In this document: positions 1 to 6,510 of the stretch, piece after piece
Layout: each line of letters opens with the position of its first letter
Position numbering within the stretch: the stretch's first letter is position 1
NCBI GenBank assembly: GCA_964631745.1
Contig: CAZVWV010000145.1
Coordinates: forward strand, 1-8,900
DNA: 8,900 nt
Reading direction: 5' to 3'
Origin: CAZVWV01 sp964631745
Lineage (GTDB): Bacteria > Bdellovibrionota_C > UBA2361 > JBGSMV01
The notes under the pieces: generated by a model
The model's input: the letters and a program-made list of their open reading frames with translations, nothing else
What the model was told of the DNA's origin: nothing
Database searches by the model: none
Program-made: the position numbers and the translations under genes

Positions 1-1
1 A

Positions 2-133
2 ATTTACGGCATCACCGCCACCTTTCTACCGGACACGCATGGATGGTATGCTTTTATTAATCTAAACTCCCGCAACATTTCTGAGATGTGGCGGGCGGCG
101 ACTAGTAATCTCACCGCGAAACTCAGGTTCTAG
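2..133 (+). CDS. 3' end of an unrecognised protein gene (5' part outside window)
   Basis: An open frame enters from the left edge and runs 43 codons to a TAG at 131-133. The residues look like ordinary protein: the visible tail starts IYGITATFLPDTHGWYAF and ends ATSNLTAKLRF. It has a mixed aromatic/polar composition and no low-complexity bias. No diagnostic motif is visible, so I assign no family or function. It converges with the minus-strand antitoxin gene, whose TAG occupies 132-130, so the two stop codons overlap within a single CTAG. The tail could be a chance open frame, but 43 codons with a balanced composition and a neat convergent end favour a real gene. The upstream sequence would settle it. 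Confidence 0.55.
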   Translation: MYGITATFLPDTHGWYAFINLNSRNISEMWRAATSNLTAKLRF

Positions 134-399
134 GGCACTTCTTTCAGTAACAATTGGTTAATGATTGTTTGATATGGGAGCGACTTGAGTTTTGCCTGAT
201 CCTTCACCCATCTGAGCGCACGTGGATGAAGCCTTAAGGATATGGGGATGTACTTCAGCTTCGGAGCTTTGGGCGGTCGACCCATTCGCCGCGGCCGAAC
301 TTTACCAGTCAGTCTTGCAATAGCTTTTCTTGCCTTTCGCACTTCCGATTCCGTCACGCAACGGGCTTTGTCAAATGGGAACTCTTTTATTGATTTCAT
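130..399 (-). CDS. CopG/BrnA-type ribbon-helix-helix antitoxin-like protein, no toxin beside it
   Basis: The product is an 89-residue basic protein. Residues about 49-86 (KYIPISLRLHPRALRWVKDQ, then LPYQTIINQLLL) match the C-terminal pattern of CopG-type antitoxins of the BrnA class. That pattern is a short beta strand I-S-L-R-L, a helix, and a P-Y-Q-T-x-I-N helix. The N-terminal third (FPFDKARCVTESEV, residues 7-20) also fits this family. A basic RRMGRPPK stretch at 37-44 resembles an AT-hook and may add DNA contact. In known systems the toxin (often BrnT-like) lies directly upstream. Here the upstream neighbour is a glycosyltransferase gene ending 63 bp away, and the gap is too small for a toxin gene. 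The protein may be a solitary antitoxin or a DNA-binding regulator. The SD is weak (GAGAAAGAG on the minus strand). Family assignment is from motif recall, not a search. Confidence 0.75.
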   Translation of the reverse strand: MKSIKEFPFDKARCVTESEVRKARKAIARLTGKVRPRRMGRPPKAPKLKYIPISLRLHPRALRWVKDQAKLKSLPYQTIINQLLLKEVP

Positions 400-462
400 A
401 AAGTGCTCTTTCTCTCTTGTTCGCTTTTCGCGCGCTAATCAATCGCAGCCTTTCTGTGTACC

Positions 463-1644
463 CTACCCAATAGCCGCAGCCACCATATTAACAGAGCGCT
501 TCTGAAAGGCCGCAAGGGAGGGAGTTTCTAGAATGGACTTCAAAACGTCTCGCGCTTCGGATTGGTTTCCTGTGTGCGCTAAAAGCTGCGCGTGACATAG
601 GGCGGCTGGAATAAAGGTGGGAAATTCTTGAACTAACATGGCGCTTAGATCTAGGGCTTCTCTGACCTGTCTTTTTTCAATCAATAACAGTACTAGCTCA
701 GAACGTGCCACACGGTTGGTGGAGTCTATGCTAATAGCCTCTCTAAGATAGGCTTCGGCTTGGTCGAGCTGCTGCTGACGAAATTTAATAATGGCAATGG
801 CTAAAAGTCCTCGTGACTTCGCTTCCGGCGCATCAAGCAGAATTCTGCCGTCCCGGATCTCTTCAACTTTGTATCCGTCAGCGTCATAATACTGCTGATC
901 GTCAGCTTGAAGAGTGGCCCCCCAAGCTTTCTTAAATTCCTGCGTGGTGCTGGGCGGAATCTGTGCGATATCACTGTTGTGCAAAGTCACAGAGCCGAAA
1001 TGATAAAGGCTAGCCTCGGGGACATATAAAATCCGCTGGTTTTTCTGCTTCACTCGTAAGCATAAATCGATGTCTTCTAGCCCGATGTCTCTGAACCCTC
1101 CCAAAGCCCGAAATTCATGAGCGCGCATGGCGACACAGGCCCCAAGCAAGGCCTGATACTCGCGACGTTTATTGGCGGCAGGCAAAAACGGCTCCATCAT
1201 CTCATATATTGGATAAAAGGCGCCTACCGTGGCGCTATAAACATATCCGGCTGAATTTATTAAATCCCAGTTTGGATATATGAGGCGTGCCCCTACTACA
1301 CCGACCGCGGCATCGTTAGTTAGCGGCTCCAGCAATGTGGATAACCAGGGACCGATGCTTACCGTGTCGTTATTTAGAAAAATTAGCAGCTCGCCGCTGG
1401 CAGACTGTGCCGCAAGATTATTGGCGCACGCATAACCTTGATTAGATTCGAAGTTAAGAATCTTGAAGATATCTGCATTGCTTGCAAGCGTACTTAAATA
1501 TTCCTTAGTGCCGTCGGTTGAGCCATTATCGACCACTAGAATCTCTAGTTCGTCTACATCTTTAAAGCGCAACAAGGATTCGACGCAATCACGCGTGTAT
1601 TCAAGTTGATTAAAGACCGGAATTATAACAGAGACTGACGACAT
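463..1644 (-). CDS. Family 2 glycosyltransferase with C-terminal TPR-like repeats
   Basis: This 393-residue protein is predicted to transfer a sugar from a nucleotide-sugar donor. The GT-A domain covers about residues 1-235. It starts with the SVIIPVFNQ strand (5-13), followed by VDNGSTDGT (38-46), the NND metal/nucleotide motif (91-93), GACVAMR (168-174), the acceptor-side GLEDIDL (188-194) with E190-D191, and a conserved-type H215. Residues about 277-372 form helix pairs resembling TPRs (for example QLDQAEAYLREAISIDSTN), suitable for protein contact. No transmembrane segment is seen. The ATG is the only available start, because an in-frame TAA lies 15 bp upstream of it. AGGAG is present but about 18 bp away, so initiation is poorly supported by an SD. 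The gene lies 43 bp downstream of the DciA-like gene and is probably co-transcribed with it. The acceptor is unknown: envelope polysaccharide and flagellin are both possible. Confidence 0.9.
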   Translation of the reverse strand: MSSVSVIIPVFNQLEYTRDCVESLLRFKDVDELEILVVDNGSTDGTKEYLSTLASNADIFKILNFESNQGYACANNLAAQSASGELLIFLNNDTVSIGPWLSTLLEPLTNDAAVGVVGARLIYPNWDLINSAGYVYSATVGAFYPIYEMMEPFLPAANKRREYQALLGACVAMRAHEFRALGGFRDIGLEDIDLCLRVKQKNQRILYVPEASLYHFGSVTLHNSDIAQIPPSTTQEFKKAWGATLQADDQQYYDADGYKVEEIRDGRILLDAPEAKSRGLLAIAIIKFRQQQLDQAEAYLREAISIDSTNRVARSELVLLLIEKRQVREALDLSAMLVQEFPTFIPAALCHAQLLAHTGNQSEARDVLKSILETPSLAAFQKRSVNMVAAAIG

Positions 1645-1687
1645 AACTGTTTTAGCTTACTACTCCTGGTTGACTTATTGAACGGGT

Positions 1688-2041
1688 TTATAAACTTCCT
1701 ACGAAGAACATCATGTCGCGAGGCGCTTGATCGGCCTCGACGAACTTGCTCAAACGCTTAAGAATCGCTTGCTTATGAAAACTTAGCTCTTGGGCCCAAA
1801 CAGAGTCACTCACCCGCACGCGAAGTAACCCATTCTTCAGGCTTTCCGGTCGGGATCTCTTGGCGATCGACTCGCCCACCACATCCTTCCAATGCAACAC
1901 AAAGTGATACTTTGCAATTTCTCGGTCCAGCCCTAATCTGCCAAGCGCAAGCTGAAGCACCGCTTGAGCGCTCATGGGCACGCCCCCCCTTACCGGCTTT
2001 TCCTTACTATACTTGCCCTTTATTAACGAACTCCTCTTCAC
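1688..2041 (-). CDS. dciA: DUF721 / DciA-like protein (replicative helicase loader family)
   Basis: The 117-residue product carries the DUF721 pattern: a helical lead, then HWKDVVGESIAKRSRPESL (residues 50-68), GLLRVRVSDSVWAQELSFHK (71-90) and ILKRLSKF (93-100). Conserved-type positions are W51, V55-G56, P65 and W82. DciA proteins assist loading of the replicative helicase DnaB in bacteria that lack DnaC. The annotated start is GTG at 2041, overlapping the ftsB-like TGA in a GTGA, with AAGGGG 7 bp upstream, so translational coupling is likely. An internal ATG at residue 23 (position 1975) has AGGGGGG 7 bp upstream and would give a 95-residue form that keeps the whole core. The N-terminal 22 residues are basic. 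Family assignment is confident; the helicase-loading role here is inferred from the family. Confidence 0.82.
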   Translation of the reverse strand: MKRSSLIKGKYSKEKPVRGGVPMSAQAVLQLALGRLGLDREIAKYHFVLHWKDVVGESIAKRSRPESLKNGLLRVRVSDSVWAQELSFHKQAILKRLSKFVEADQAPRDMMFFVGSL

Positions 2042-2322
2042 TTTTTTGCCCCTTCTTCGAAGACAAAGATCAGATCATTTGGGCGAGCCATGCCTAACTC
2101 ATTCCGCGCGGCACGCTCCAGTGAACGCGGATCATGTTGCAACCCATTAATTTTAGCATCGAGTTCATCAACACGATGACGCAGCTCGTGATTTTCTCTC
2201 TCTTGAAAGCTTAGGCTCTCCTTAATCAGAAATAGTTTAGATAATGAGTCATCATAAAAAACTGCCAACGAAAGGATCGCAATTGAAACACAAACAATCA
2301 CAATTGATTTAATCCGAACCAT
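2038..2322 (-). CDS. ftsB: FtsB/DivIC-type septum formation initiator protein
   Basis: This 94-residue bitopic membrane protein has a basic MVRIK start, one transmembrane helix at about residues 5-23, a coiled coil at about 36-62 (ERENHELRHRVDELDAKING) and the family C-terminal signature ERAARNELGMARPNDLIFVF (69-88). FtsB/DivIC proteins form a complex with FtsL and FtsQ at the division site and help activate septal peptidoglycan synthesis. Length and domain order are typical. In many Proteobacteria ftsB follows eno on the same strand. Here it sits beside eno but is divergently oriented, separated by 107 bp. The gene is first in a minus-strand series and overlaps the next gene by 4 bp. Upstream sequence has only a weak purine-rich SD (AAAGAAAAGG next to the ATG). 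FtsB and DivIC cannot be distinguished by eye. Confidence 0.85.
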   Translation of the reverse strand: MVRIKSIVIVCVSIAILSLAVFYDDSLSKLFLIKESLSFQERENHELRHRVDELDAKINGLQHDPRSLERAARNELGMARPNDLIFVFEEGAKK

Positions 2323-2364
2323 GCCTTTTCTTTAATATTGACTTATCCCCGATTCTAACTAGCC

Positions 2365-2393
2365 TTGCCATTAATTGCTATAGGTCTTAAGCT
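2365..2393 (+). promoter_or_regulatory. Candidate housekeeping promoter for enolase
   Basis: TTGCCA at 2365-2370 (one mismatch to TTGACA) lies 17 bp before TAAGCT at 2388-2393, a poor -10 element. It sits inside the 107-bp divergent region between ftsB and eno, about 36 bp before the eno ATG. A TTGACT at 2338-2343 has no matching -10 at normal spacing. No convincing promoter pair was found for ftsB on the other strand. Weak call. Confidence 0.25.
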
Positions 2394-2429
2394 GCTCTAG
2401 TCACGGTATTTAGACGCTGGAGCAATTAT

Positions 2430-3719
2430 ATGAACCACATTCGGCATTCTACCATTTCTAAAATCTCTGCCTATGAGGCCCTCGATTCCAGGGGATTTCC
2501 CACGGTTGCGGCCCTTATGGAACTTTCTGACGGCACGAGCGCTCAGGCCATGGTGCCTTCCGGTGCATCTACCGGAGAATACGAAGCCCACGAATTACGA
2601 GACGGGGATGATCGCCGTTATATGGGCAAGGGTGTGCTTACTGCTGTTCAAAATATTAAAGAAAAAATCGCTCCGGCGATTTGCGGTTTCGATGTTTTGG
2701 AACTGAGCGCGATTGATCGTAAACTAATTGAGCTTGATGGCAGCGATAATAAATCAAACTTGGGTGCCAATGCTATTTTGGCGGTGAGCTTAGCGGCCGC
2801 GCATGCTGGTGCCAATTTCTTGAGGACTCCTCTCTTTAGATACTTGGGCGGTCCAAACGCTCGTAAACTTCCTGTGCCGATGGTAAACGTGATAAATGGT
2901 GGCGCACACGCCGCAAATTCTATTGATTTTCAAGAATTCATGTTGGTGCCACATGCCTCCACTACTTTTTTCGAAAATATCCGCATAGCCTCCGAGGTCT
3001 TTCATACACTTAAGAAGAACTTAAAGAAGCGTGGCTTAATCATCGCTGTTGGCGATGAAGGCGGTTTCGCTCCGGATTTGGAATCTGCGGACGAGGCTAT
3101 TAAGTGCTTGGTAGATGCTATTACGGACGCCGGTTATCAACCAGGCGAAGAAGTGTCTATCGCGTTGGACGTGGCAGCCAGCGAATTTTACGATCCAAAG
3201 ACGGGAAAATATATCTTAAAGAAGAGTACCAAAGAGCAGCTTTCCTCCGAAGATCTGGTTAGTCTTTATGAGTCCTGGCTCGACAAATATCCTTTGGTCA
3301 GCATCGAGGATGGTCTTGATCAGAATGACTGGGCGGGCTGGAAGCTTATTACCGACCGAATCGGCTCACGGGTTCAACTCGTGGGCGATGATCTTTTTGT
3401 CACAAACGTAGCGCGCCTGGCGCGCGGTATAGAAGAAGGCGTGGCCAACGCAATTTTAGTAAAGCTTAATCAGATCGGCACTGTCACAGAGACCTTGCAA
3501 GCGATTCAACTCGCCCAACACAACGCTTATCGCGCTATAATCTCCCATAGATCCGGCGAAACTGAGGATACAACTATCGCGGATCTAGCGGTGGCAACTG
3601 GCGCTGGCCAGATCAAGACCGGATCGACATGTAGGAGCGAGAGAACTTCAAAATACAACAGGCTGCTTTGGATAGAAACATTCTTGGCGGGTGAGTCGTA
3701 TAGTGAGAACCCTTTTTAA
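2430..3719 (+). CDS. eno: Enolase (phosphopyruvate hydratase)
   Basis: The product, 429 residues and the usual bacterial length, interconverts 2-phosphoglycerate and phosphoenolpyruvate in cytosolic glycolysis. The full active site is visible: the PSGASTGEYEA loop (43-53), H160, E169 (QEFM), E210 (GDEGG), metal ligands D247, E293 (IEDG) and D320 (GDD), K345 within ILVKLNQIGTVTET (342-355), SHRSGETED (372-380) and K396 (QIKTG). Start choice is supported by GGAG 7 bp before the ATG. Several normally conserved positions differ. DSRGF replaces the usual DSRGN near residue 19, GGAHAANSIDF replaces the usual HADN-type loop, and KTGSTCRSERTSKYN replaces a more standard tail. No catalytic residue is lost, so activity is expected. 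Lnt starts 3 bp after the stop, so the two genes are probably one transcript. Confidence 0.97.
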   Translation: MNHIRHSTISKISAYEALDSRGFPTVAALMELSDGTSAQAMVPSGASTGEYEAHELRDGDDRRYMGKGVLTAVQNIKEKIAPAICGFDVLELSAIDRKLIELDGSDNKSNLGANAILAVSLAAAHAGANFLRTPLFRYLGGPNARKLPVPMVNVINGGAHAANSIDFQEFMLVPHASTTFFENIRIASEVFHTLKKNLKKRGLIIAVGDEGGFAPDLESADEAIKCLVDAITDAGYQPGEEVSIALDVAASEFYDPKTGKYILKKSTKEQLSSEDLVSLYESWLDKYPLVSIEDGLDQNDWAGWKLITDRIGSRVQLVGDDLFVTNVARLARGIEEGVANAILVKLNQIGTVTETLQAIQLAQHNAYRAIISHRSGETEDTTIADLAVATGAGQIKTGSTCRSERTSKYNRLLWIETFLAGESYSENPF

Positions 3720-3722
3720 CAC

Positions 3723-5240
3723 ATGCCCTTATTTCTAGCATTATGCGCCAGCTTGAGCTTGGCACTGGCCTGGCTCACTCCAGCGTCCACGCTCTGCGCC
3801 ATTTTGAGTTGGCTCTCGGCTTTGCTGTATTGTGCCTTTTTTCGATCAACGGGAGCCAAACATCGGCATATATATCTAGGCGGCCTGTTGCTACACCTGA
3901 TCGGGTTTTGGTGGATGGTTTCAACCATCTCCGCATTTGGCGGCTTTAATTGGTTCGAAACCGCTCTGATTTTTGGATTATTCGTTACCTTGAGCGCTCT
4001 ACAGTTTCCGATCTGGCTTTGGGCAGCCAACAGACTGAAAGGTTCGGCATTAGATCAATATTACCTTATACCCGCTCTTACCTGGATATTAAGTGAACAG
4101 TACAGCCTGCGTATTTTTCCATGGTCTCTAGGCCATACGCAGCTCGGCTTTTTGCCCTTTGCGCAAATTGCCGAAATAGGCGGACACTCTTTGATCGCCT
4201 TTGTTATGTTGTGGGTGTGTGATGCGGCTGTGTGTTCGCTCCAGCGTCAACATGCGCGCTTTCGAAGCCGAGCTATGATCTTTCCTGCCGTGGCACTTCT
4301 GCTAAGCATAATTTTCGGCAGCGCCCGTATAGATTACTTCAACTCTCTGAACGGCACATCGACCGGCACACCCGTCTCTGTCGCTCTAGTGCAGGGCAAT
4401 GTAACCGTTGAGGATAAGCATGACGTCAAAATGTTTAAGGTTAACTCGCACCGCTACGCGGAGCTATCCATGCAAACCTCACAGCCCAATCAACTGACTG
4501 TCTGGCCTGAGTCGGTCTTGCAGGAATGGATTTCCGCCAAACAGCGCGATCTCTCTGGTAGTTCCGAGTTAAGATTTGCCCAACAACTCCAAGGCCCGCT
4601 ATTGGTGGGAGCGCTGACATTTAATTCGGAGGCTGAGTTTTTCAACAGTGCCGTGCTTGTTCAAGCAGATGGCAGCATGCAAGAGCCCTATCATAAACAG
4701 ATCTTAATGCCATTCGGCGAATATACGCCCTTCGAAAAGTATATGCCCTGGATCGGCTCCATTCACGAAACGCCGGATTTTACAGCGGGCAAGGCTATCA
4801 AAATATTCGAGGTTAAATCTTTATCGGGCCATCAGGCTTACAGCTTGTCACCCCTGATCTGTTACGAGGATGTTGTTCCCAAGCTTTCACGCGACGCCGT
4901 TTTGTCAGGTGCTCAAATACTGGTGAATCTTACCAATGACGCCTGGTTCGGAGATAGCGTGGCGCCCTTTCAACACAATTTGATCGCAAGCTTTCGCGCG
5001 ATTGAGAATCGTCGCTACCTTTTGCGCTCTACCAATTCCGGGCTCACAGCGGTGATTGACCCTATCGGCCGCACCAGCCAGTCGCTGCCAGCCTTCTCTG
5101 AAGGTGTCCTAAAAGGCGAAGTTTACGCCTTACAAGATCTCACTTTTTACACGAAATACTTCAACGATCGTATCTACCTTGCCCTGCTCTTGCTATGGCT
5201 ATTTTTTGCTGTGAATTCACGCACTCAGCGCGCCTCCTAA
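3723..5240 (+). CDS. lnt: Apolipoprotein N-acyltransferase
   Basis: This 505-residue inner-membrane enzyme adds the third acyl chain to the N-terminal cysteine of diacylated lipoproteins, using phospholipid as donor. An N-terminal multi-helix membrane region (about 1-200) includes GFWWMVSTISAFGG (61-74) and IFPWSLGH (131-138). The periplasmic nitrilase-type domain (about 217-470) has the expected Glu-Lys-Cys triad: E263 in VWPES, K325 in YHKQILMPFGEY and C380 in LICYED. LVNLTNDAWFGDS (400-412) and a C-terminal anchoring helix (about 484-497) are also present. Length and order are typical of the family. The ATG lies 3 bp after the eno stop and has no good SD, so translation is probably coupled to eno. 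Presence of Lnt supports a diderm host. The lipoprotein encoded at 7113-6775 is a plausible substrate. Confidence 0.95.
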   Translation: MPLFLALCASLSLALAWLTPASTLCAILSWLSALLYCAFFRSTGAKHRHIYLGGLLLHLIGFWWMVSTISAFGGFNWFETALIFGLFVTLSALQFPIWLWAANRLKGSALDQYYLIPALTWILSEQYSLRIFPWSLGHTQLGFLPFAQIAEIGGHSLIAFVMLWVCDAAVCSLQRQHARFRSRAMIFPAVALLLSIIFGSARIDYFNSLNGTSTGTPVSVALVQGNVTVEDKHDVKMFKVNSHRYAELSMQTSQPNQLTVWPESVLQEWISAKQRDLSGSSELRFAQQLQGPLLVGALTFNSEAEFFNSAVLVQADGSMQEPYHKQILMPFGEYTPFEKYMPWIGSIHETPDFTAGKAIKIFEVKSLSGHQAYSLSPLICYEDVVPKLSRDAVLSGAQILVNLTNDAWFGDSVAPFQHNLIASFRAIENRRYLLRSTNSGLTAVIDPIGRTSQSLPAFSEGVLKGEVYALQDLTFYTKYFNDRIYLALLLLWLFFAVNSRTQRAS

Positions 5241-5284
5241 CAAATTCCCGTCAACCTTCCTTTCAGGGCTTAATAAAATACTGC

Positions 5285-5312
5285 TAAAGAAAAGCATTTC
5301 CCCCGCCGTATA
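5285..5312 (+). promoter_or_regulatory. Candidate sigma-28 (FliA-type) promoter for flagellin 1
   Basis: TAAA at 5285-5288 and GCCGTATA at 5305-5312 are separated by 16 bp. The enterobacterial sigma-28 consensus is TAAA, about 15 bp, GCCGATAA, so spacing and core agree apart from the GATA to GTATA change. Sigma-28 promoters commonly drive flagellin genes. If this one is used, the leader to the ATG at 5510 would be close to 190 nt. No good sigma-54 (GG-N10-GC) match was seen. Confidence 0.45.
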
Positions 5313-5456
5313 TCAAAACTAAGGATAACTGCAAAAAAGTGTGTGTGGTTTACCTAACAAGTTTGGTGGAGACGGTTGAGGTGGCTTTGGCTTACCAGCG
5401 CCGTACCCAGTAGCTGTTTAGATCTAAGGAGTGAGCCATTTGGCGTCGCTTCTTCG

Positions 5457-5480
5457 CTTAGGTCAAGGAATAGACCTGAG
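5457..5480 (+). promoter_or_regulatory. Leader hairpin with AAGGA loop upstream of flagellin 1
   Basis: CTTAGGTC (5457-5464) pairs with GACCTGAG (5473-5480) over 8 bp including one G-U pair. The loop is AAGGAATA. The GGA in the loop resembles the sequence and structure bound by CsrA. A second GGA lies in the SD 31 nt downstream, an arrangement like that known for the Bacillus hag leader. CsrA control is inferred only. Confidence 0.4.
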
Positions 5481-5495
5481 TTGGTGTATTGGTTC

Positions 5496-5502
5496 AAGGA
5501 GG
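5496..5502 (+). promoter_or_regulatory. Ribosome binding site that fixes the flagellin 1 start
   Basis: AAGGAGG lies 7 nt before the ATG at 5510-5512. It is a near-ideal SD and places the start at MSVTLGTN rather than at an in-frame TTG at 5489, which lies upstream of this site. Confidence 0.9.
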
Positions 5503-5509
5503 AAATGTC

Positions 5510-6370
5510 ATGTCAGTTACACTAGGTACAAACATTGCGTCACTTCAGGCGCAACGAAGATTAGGGTCGGCAGGTGAACAATTATCTGCCACCTTCGAGC
5601 GACTCTCATCCGGACAACGTATCAACAGAGCAAGTGACGACGCAGCGGGATTAGCTATCGCTGACGCACTTCGCGCTGATGGTCGTGTGGCCAGCGTCGC
5701 AATAAGAAACGCTAACGACGGTATCTCGACAATCGCCATTGCAGACTCGGCGCTTGGAGAAATCGGTAACGTGTTAAGTCGTCTCGCAGAACTATCAGAA
5801 CAATCCTCAAACGGAGTGTTTTCGGTAGCGCAGCGTTCGGCTCTAACAAACGAATTCGTAGCGCTCTCCTCAGAAATTGAGCGTATCGCTGTCACAACCG
5901 AGTTCAACGGTGTGAAACTATTATCTGGAAACAGTTCATTAGTTCTCCAGGTTGGTTTCGATTCAACCTCTACTTCGCAGATCTCCTATACAGGTGTGCA
6001 AGGAACGTTGGCTTCGCTTGGACTAGCGTCGGCGAACTCCTCATTGTTGGTTTACTCGATTAACGGTAACACCATCTCTGAGGGTCAGTCAGCTGCGCGT
6101 GCAACGCTCGACGCGGTCAATCTTGCGATTGATTCACTTGCATCTACCCGAGGTAAATTGGGTGCTGCTGAATCGCGACTACGAGTTGCTATTAATAACT
6201 TGGCGGTTGCTAAAGAAAACTTCGCATCCGCTGAAAGCCGTATCCGCGACGTGGATGTGGCTTCTGAAGCTGCTGAGTTAACAAGACTCGGTATCTTGCA
6301 GCAAGCTGGTGCAGCTGTCTTGGCTCAGGCTAATCAACAGCCGGCCTTGGCACTTAACCTGCTACGTTAG
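5510..6370 (+). CDS. Flagellin 1 (compact, no large variable domain)
   Basis: This 286-residue filament subunit is exported through the flagellar type III apparatus and polymerises via its two ends. The N-terminal domain (about 1-138) contains ERLSSGQRINRASDDAAGLA (30-49) and RNANDGIS (66-73). The C-terminal domain (about 203-286) contains STRGKLGAAESRL and ESRIRDVDVASEAAELTRL (242-260), ending LANQQPALALNLLR-like. Only about 60 residues lie between them, so the surface D2/D3 domains are essentially missing. R91, L95 and E115 align with positions known to matter for TLR5 recognition of Salmonella FliC; this is an alignment by eye. The gene has a strong SD, a candidate sigma-28 promoter and tandem stops TAGTAG. 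It is followed by a perfect hairpin and then a terminator. The second flagellin gene at 7572 is a close paralogue. Confidence 0.96.
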   Translation: MSVTLGTNIASLQAQRRLGSAGEQLSATFERLSSGQRINRASDDAAGLAIADALRADGRVASVAIRNANDGISTIAIADSALGEIGNVLSRLAELSEQSSNGVFSVAQRSALTNEFVALSSEIERIAVTTEFNGVKLLSGNSSLVLQVGFDSTSTSQISYTGVQGTLASLGLASANSSLLVYSINGNTISEGQSAARATLDAVNLAIDSLASTRGKLGAAESRLRVAINNLAVAKENFASAESRIRDVDVASEAAELTRLGILQQAGAAVLAQANQQPALALNLLR

Positions 6371-6380
6371 TAGACGTGCT

Positions 6381-6421
6381 CTCTACAGTTTCCGGTCCCA
6401 AAAGGACCGGAAACGATAGAG
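6381..6421 (+). other. Strong hairpin just after the flagellin 1 stop, without a U-tract
   Basis: GTTTCCGGTCC (6388-6398) and GGACCGGAAAC (6404-6414) pair perfectly over 11 bp around a 5-nt loop CAAAA. After a two-base internal mismatch the arms continue as CTCTA (6381-6385) and TAGAG (6417-6421). No T-run follows, so it does not look like an intrinsic terminator. It may protect the mRNA 3' side or attenuate readthrough. Confidence 0.7.
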
Positions 6422-6448
6422 CGCAAGCTCGAAACTTTGCTTGAAAAC

Positions 6449-6492
6449 AACGCGTGAAGCTTATCTCGCAGAAAGGGTATGCCGCACGCGTT
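6449..6492 (+). other. Long-range stem in the flagellin 1 3' region
   Basis: AACGCGTG (6449-6456) pairs with CACGCGTT (6485-6492) over 8 bp with a 28-nt interior. It lies between the post-stop hairpin and the U-tract terminator and could be part of a structured 3' UTR. An 8-bp match this close is suggestive but not proof of a fold. Confidence 0.4.
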
Positions 6493-6510
6493 AGACCTCG
6501 CTACTTCTTG

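Noticed and set aside
3716..4030. Minus-strand open frame over the start of lnt
   Set aside because: Lnt has full family motifs on the plus strand; this antisense frame has no family features.
5489..5509. Upstream in-frame TTG start for flagellin 1
   Set aside because: It would place the strong SD AAGGAGG inside the coding region and add seven residues not seen at flagellin N-termini. The ATG at 5510 has ideal SD spacing and matches the paralogue.
5440..5510. Possible leader peptide starting at TTG 5440 after AAGGAG
   Set aside because: The frame runs through the flagellin start out of phase with no early stop and has a weak start codon. The purine motif is as easily explained as a regulator site.
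5545..5907. 120-residue minus-strand open frame inside flagellin 1
   Set aside because: It is antisense to a clear flagellin, has no SD or domain, and follows from the codon pattern of the real gene.
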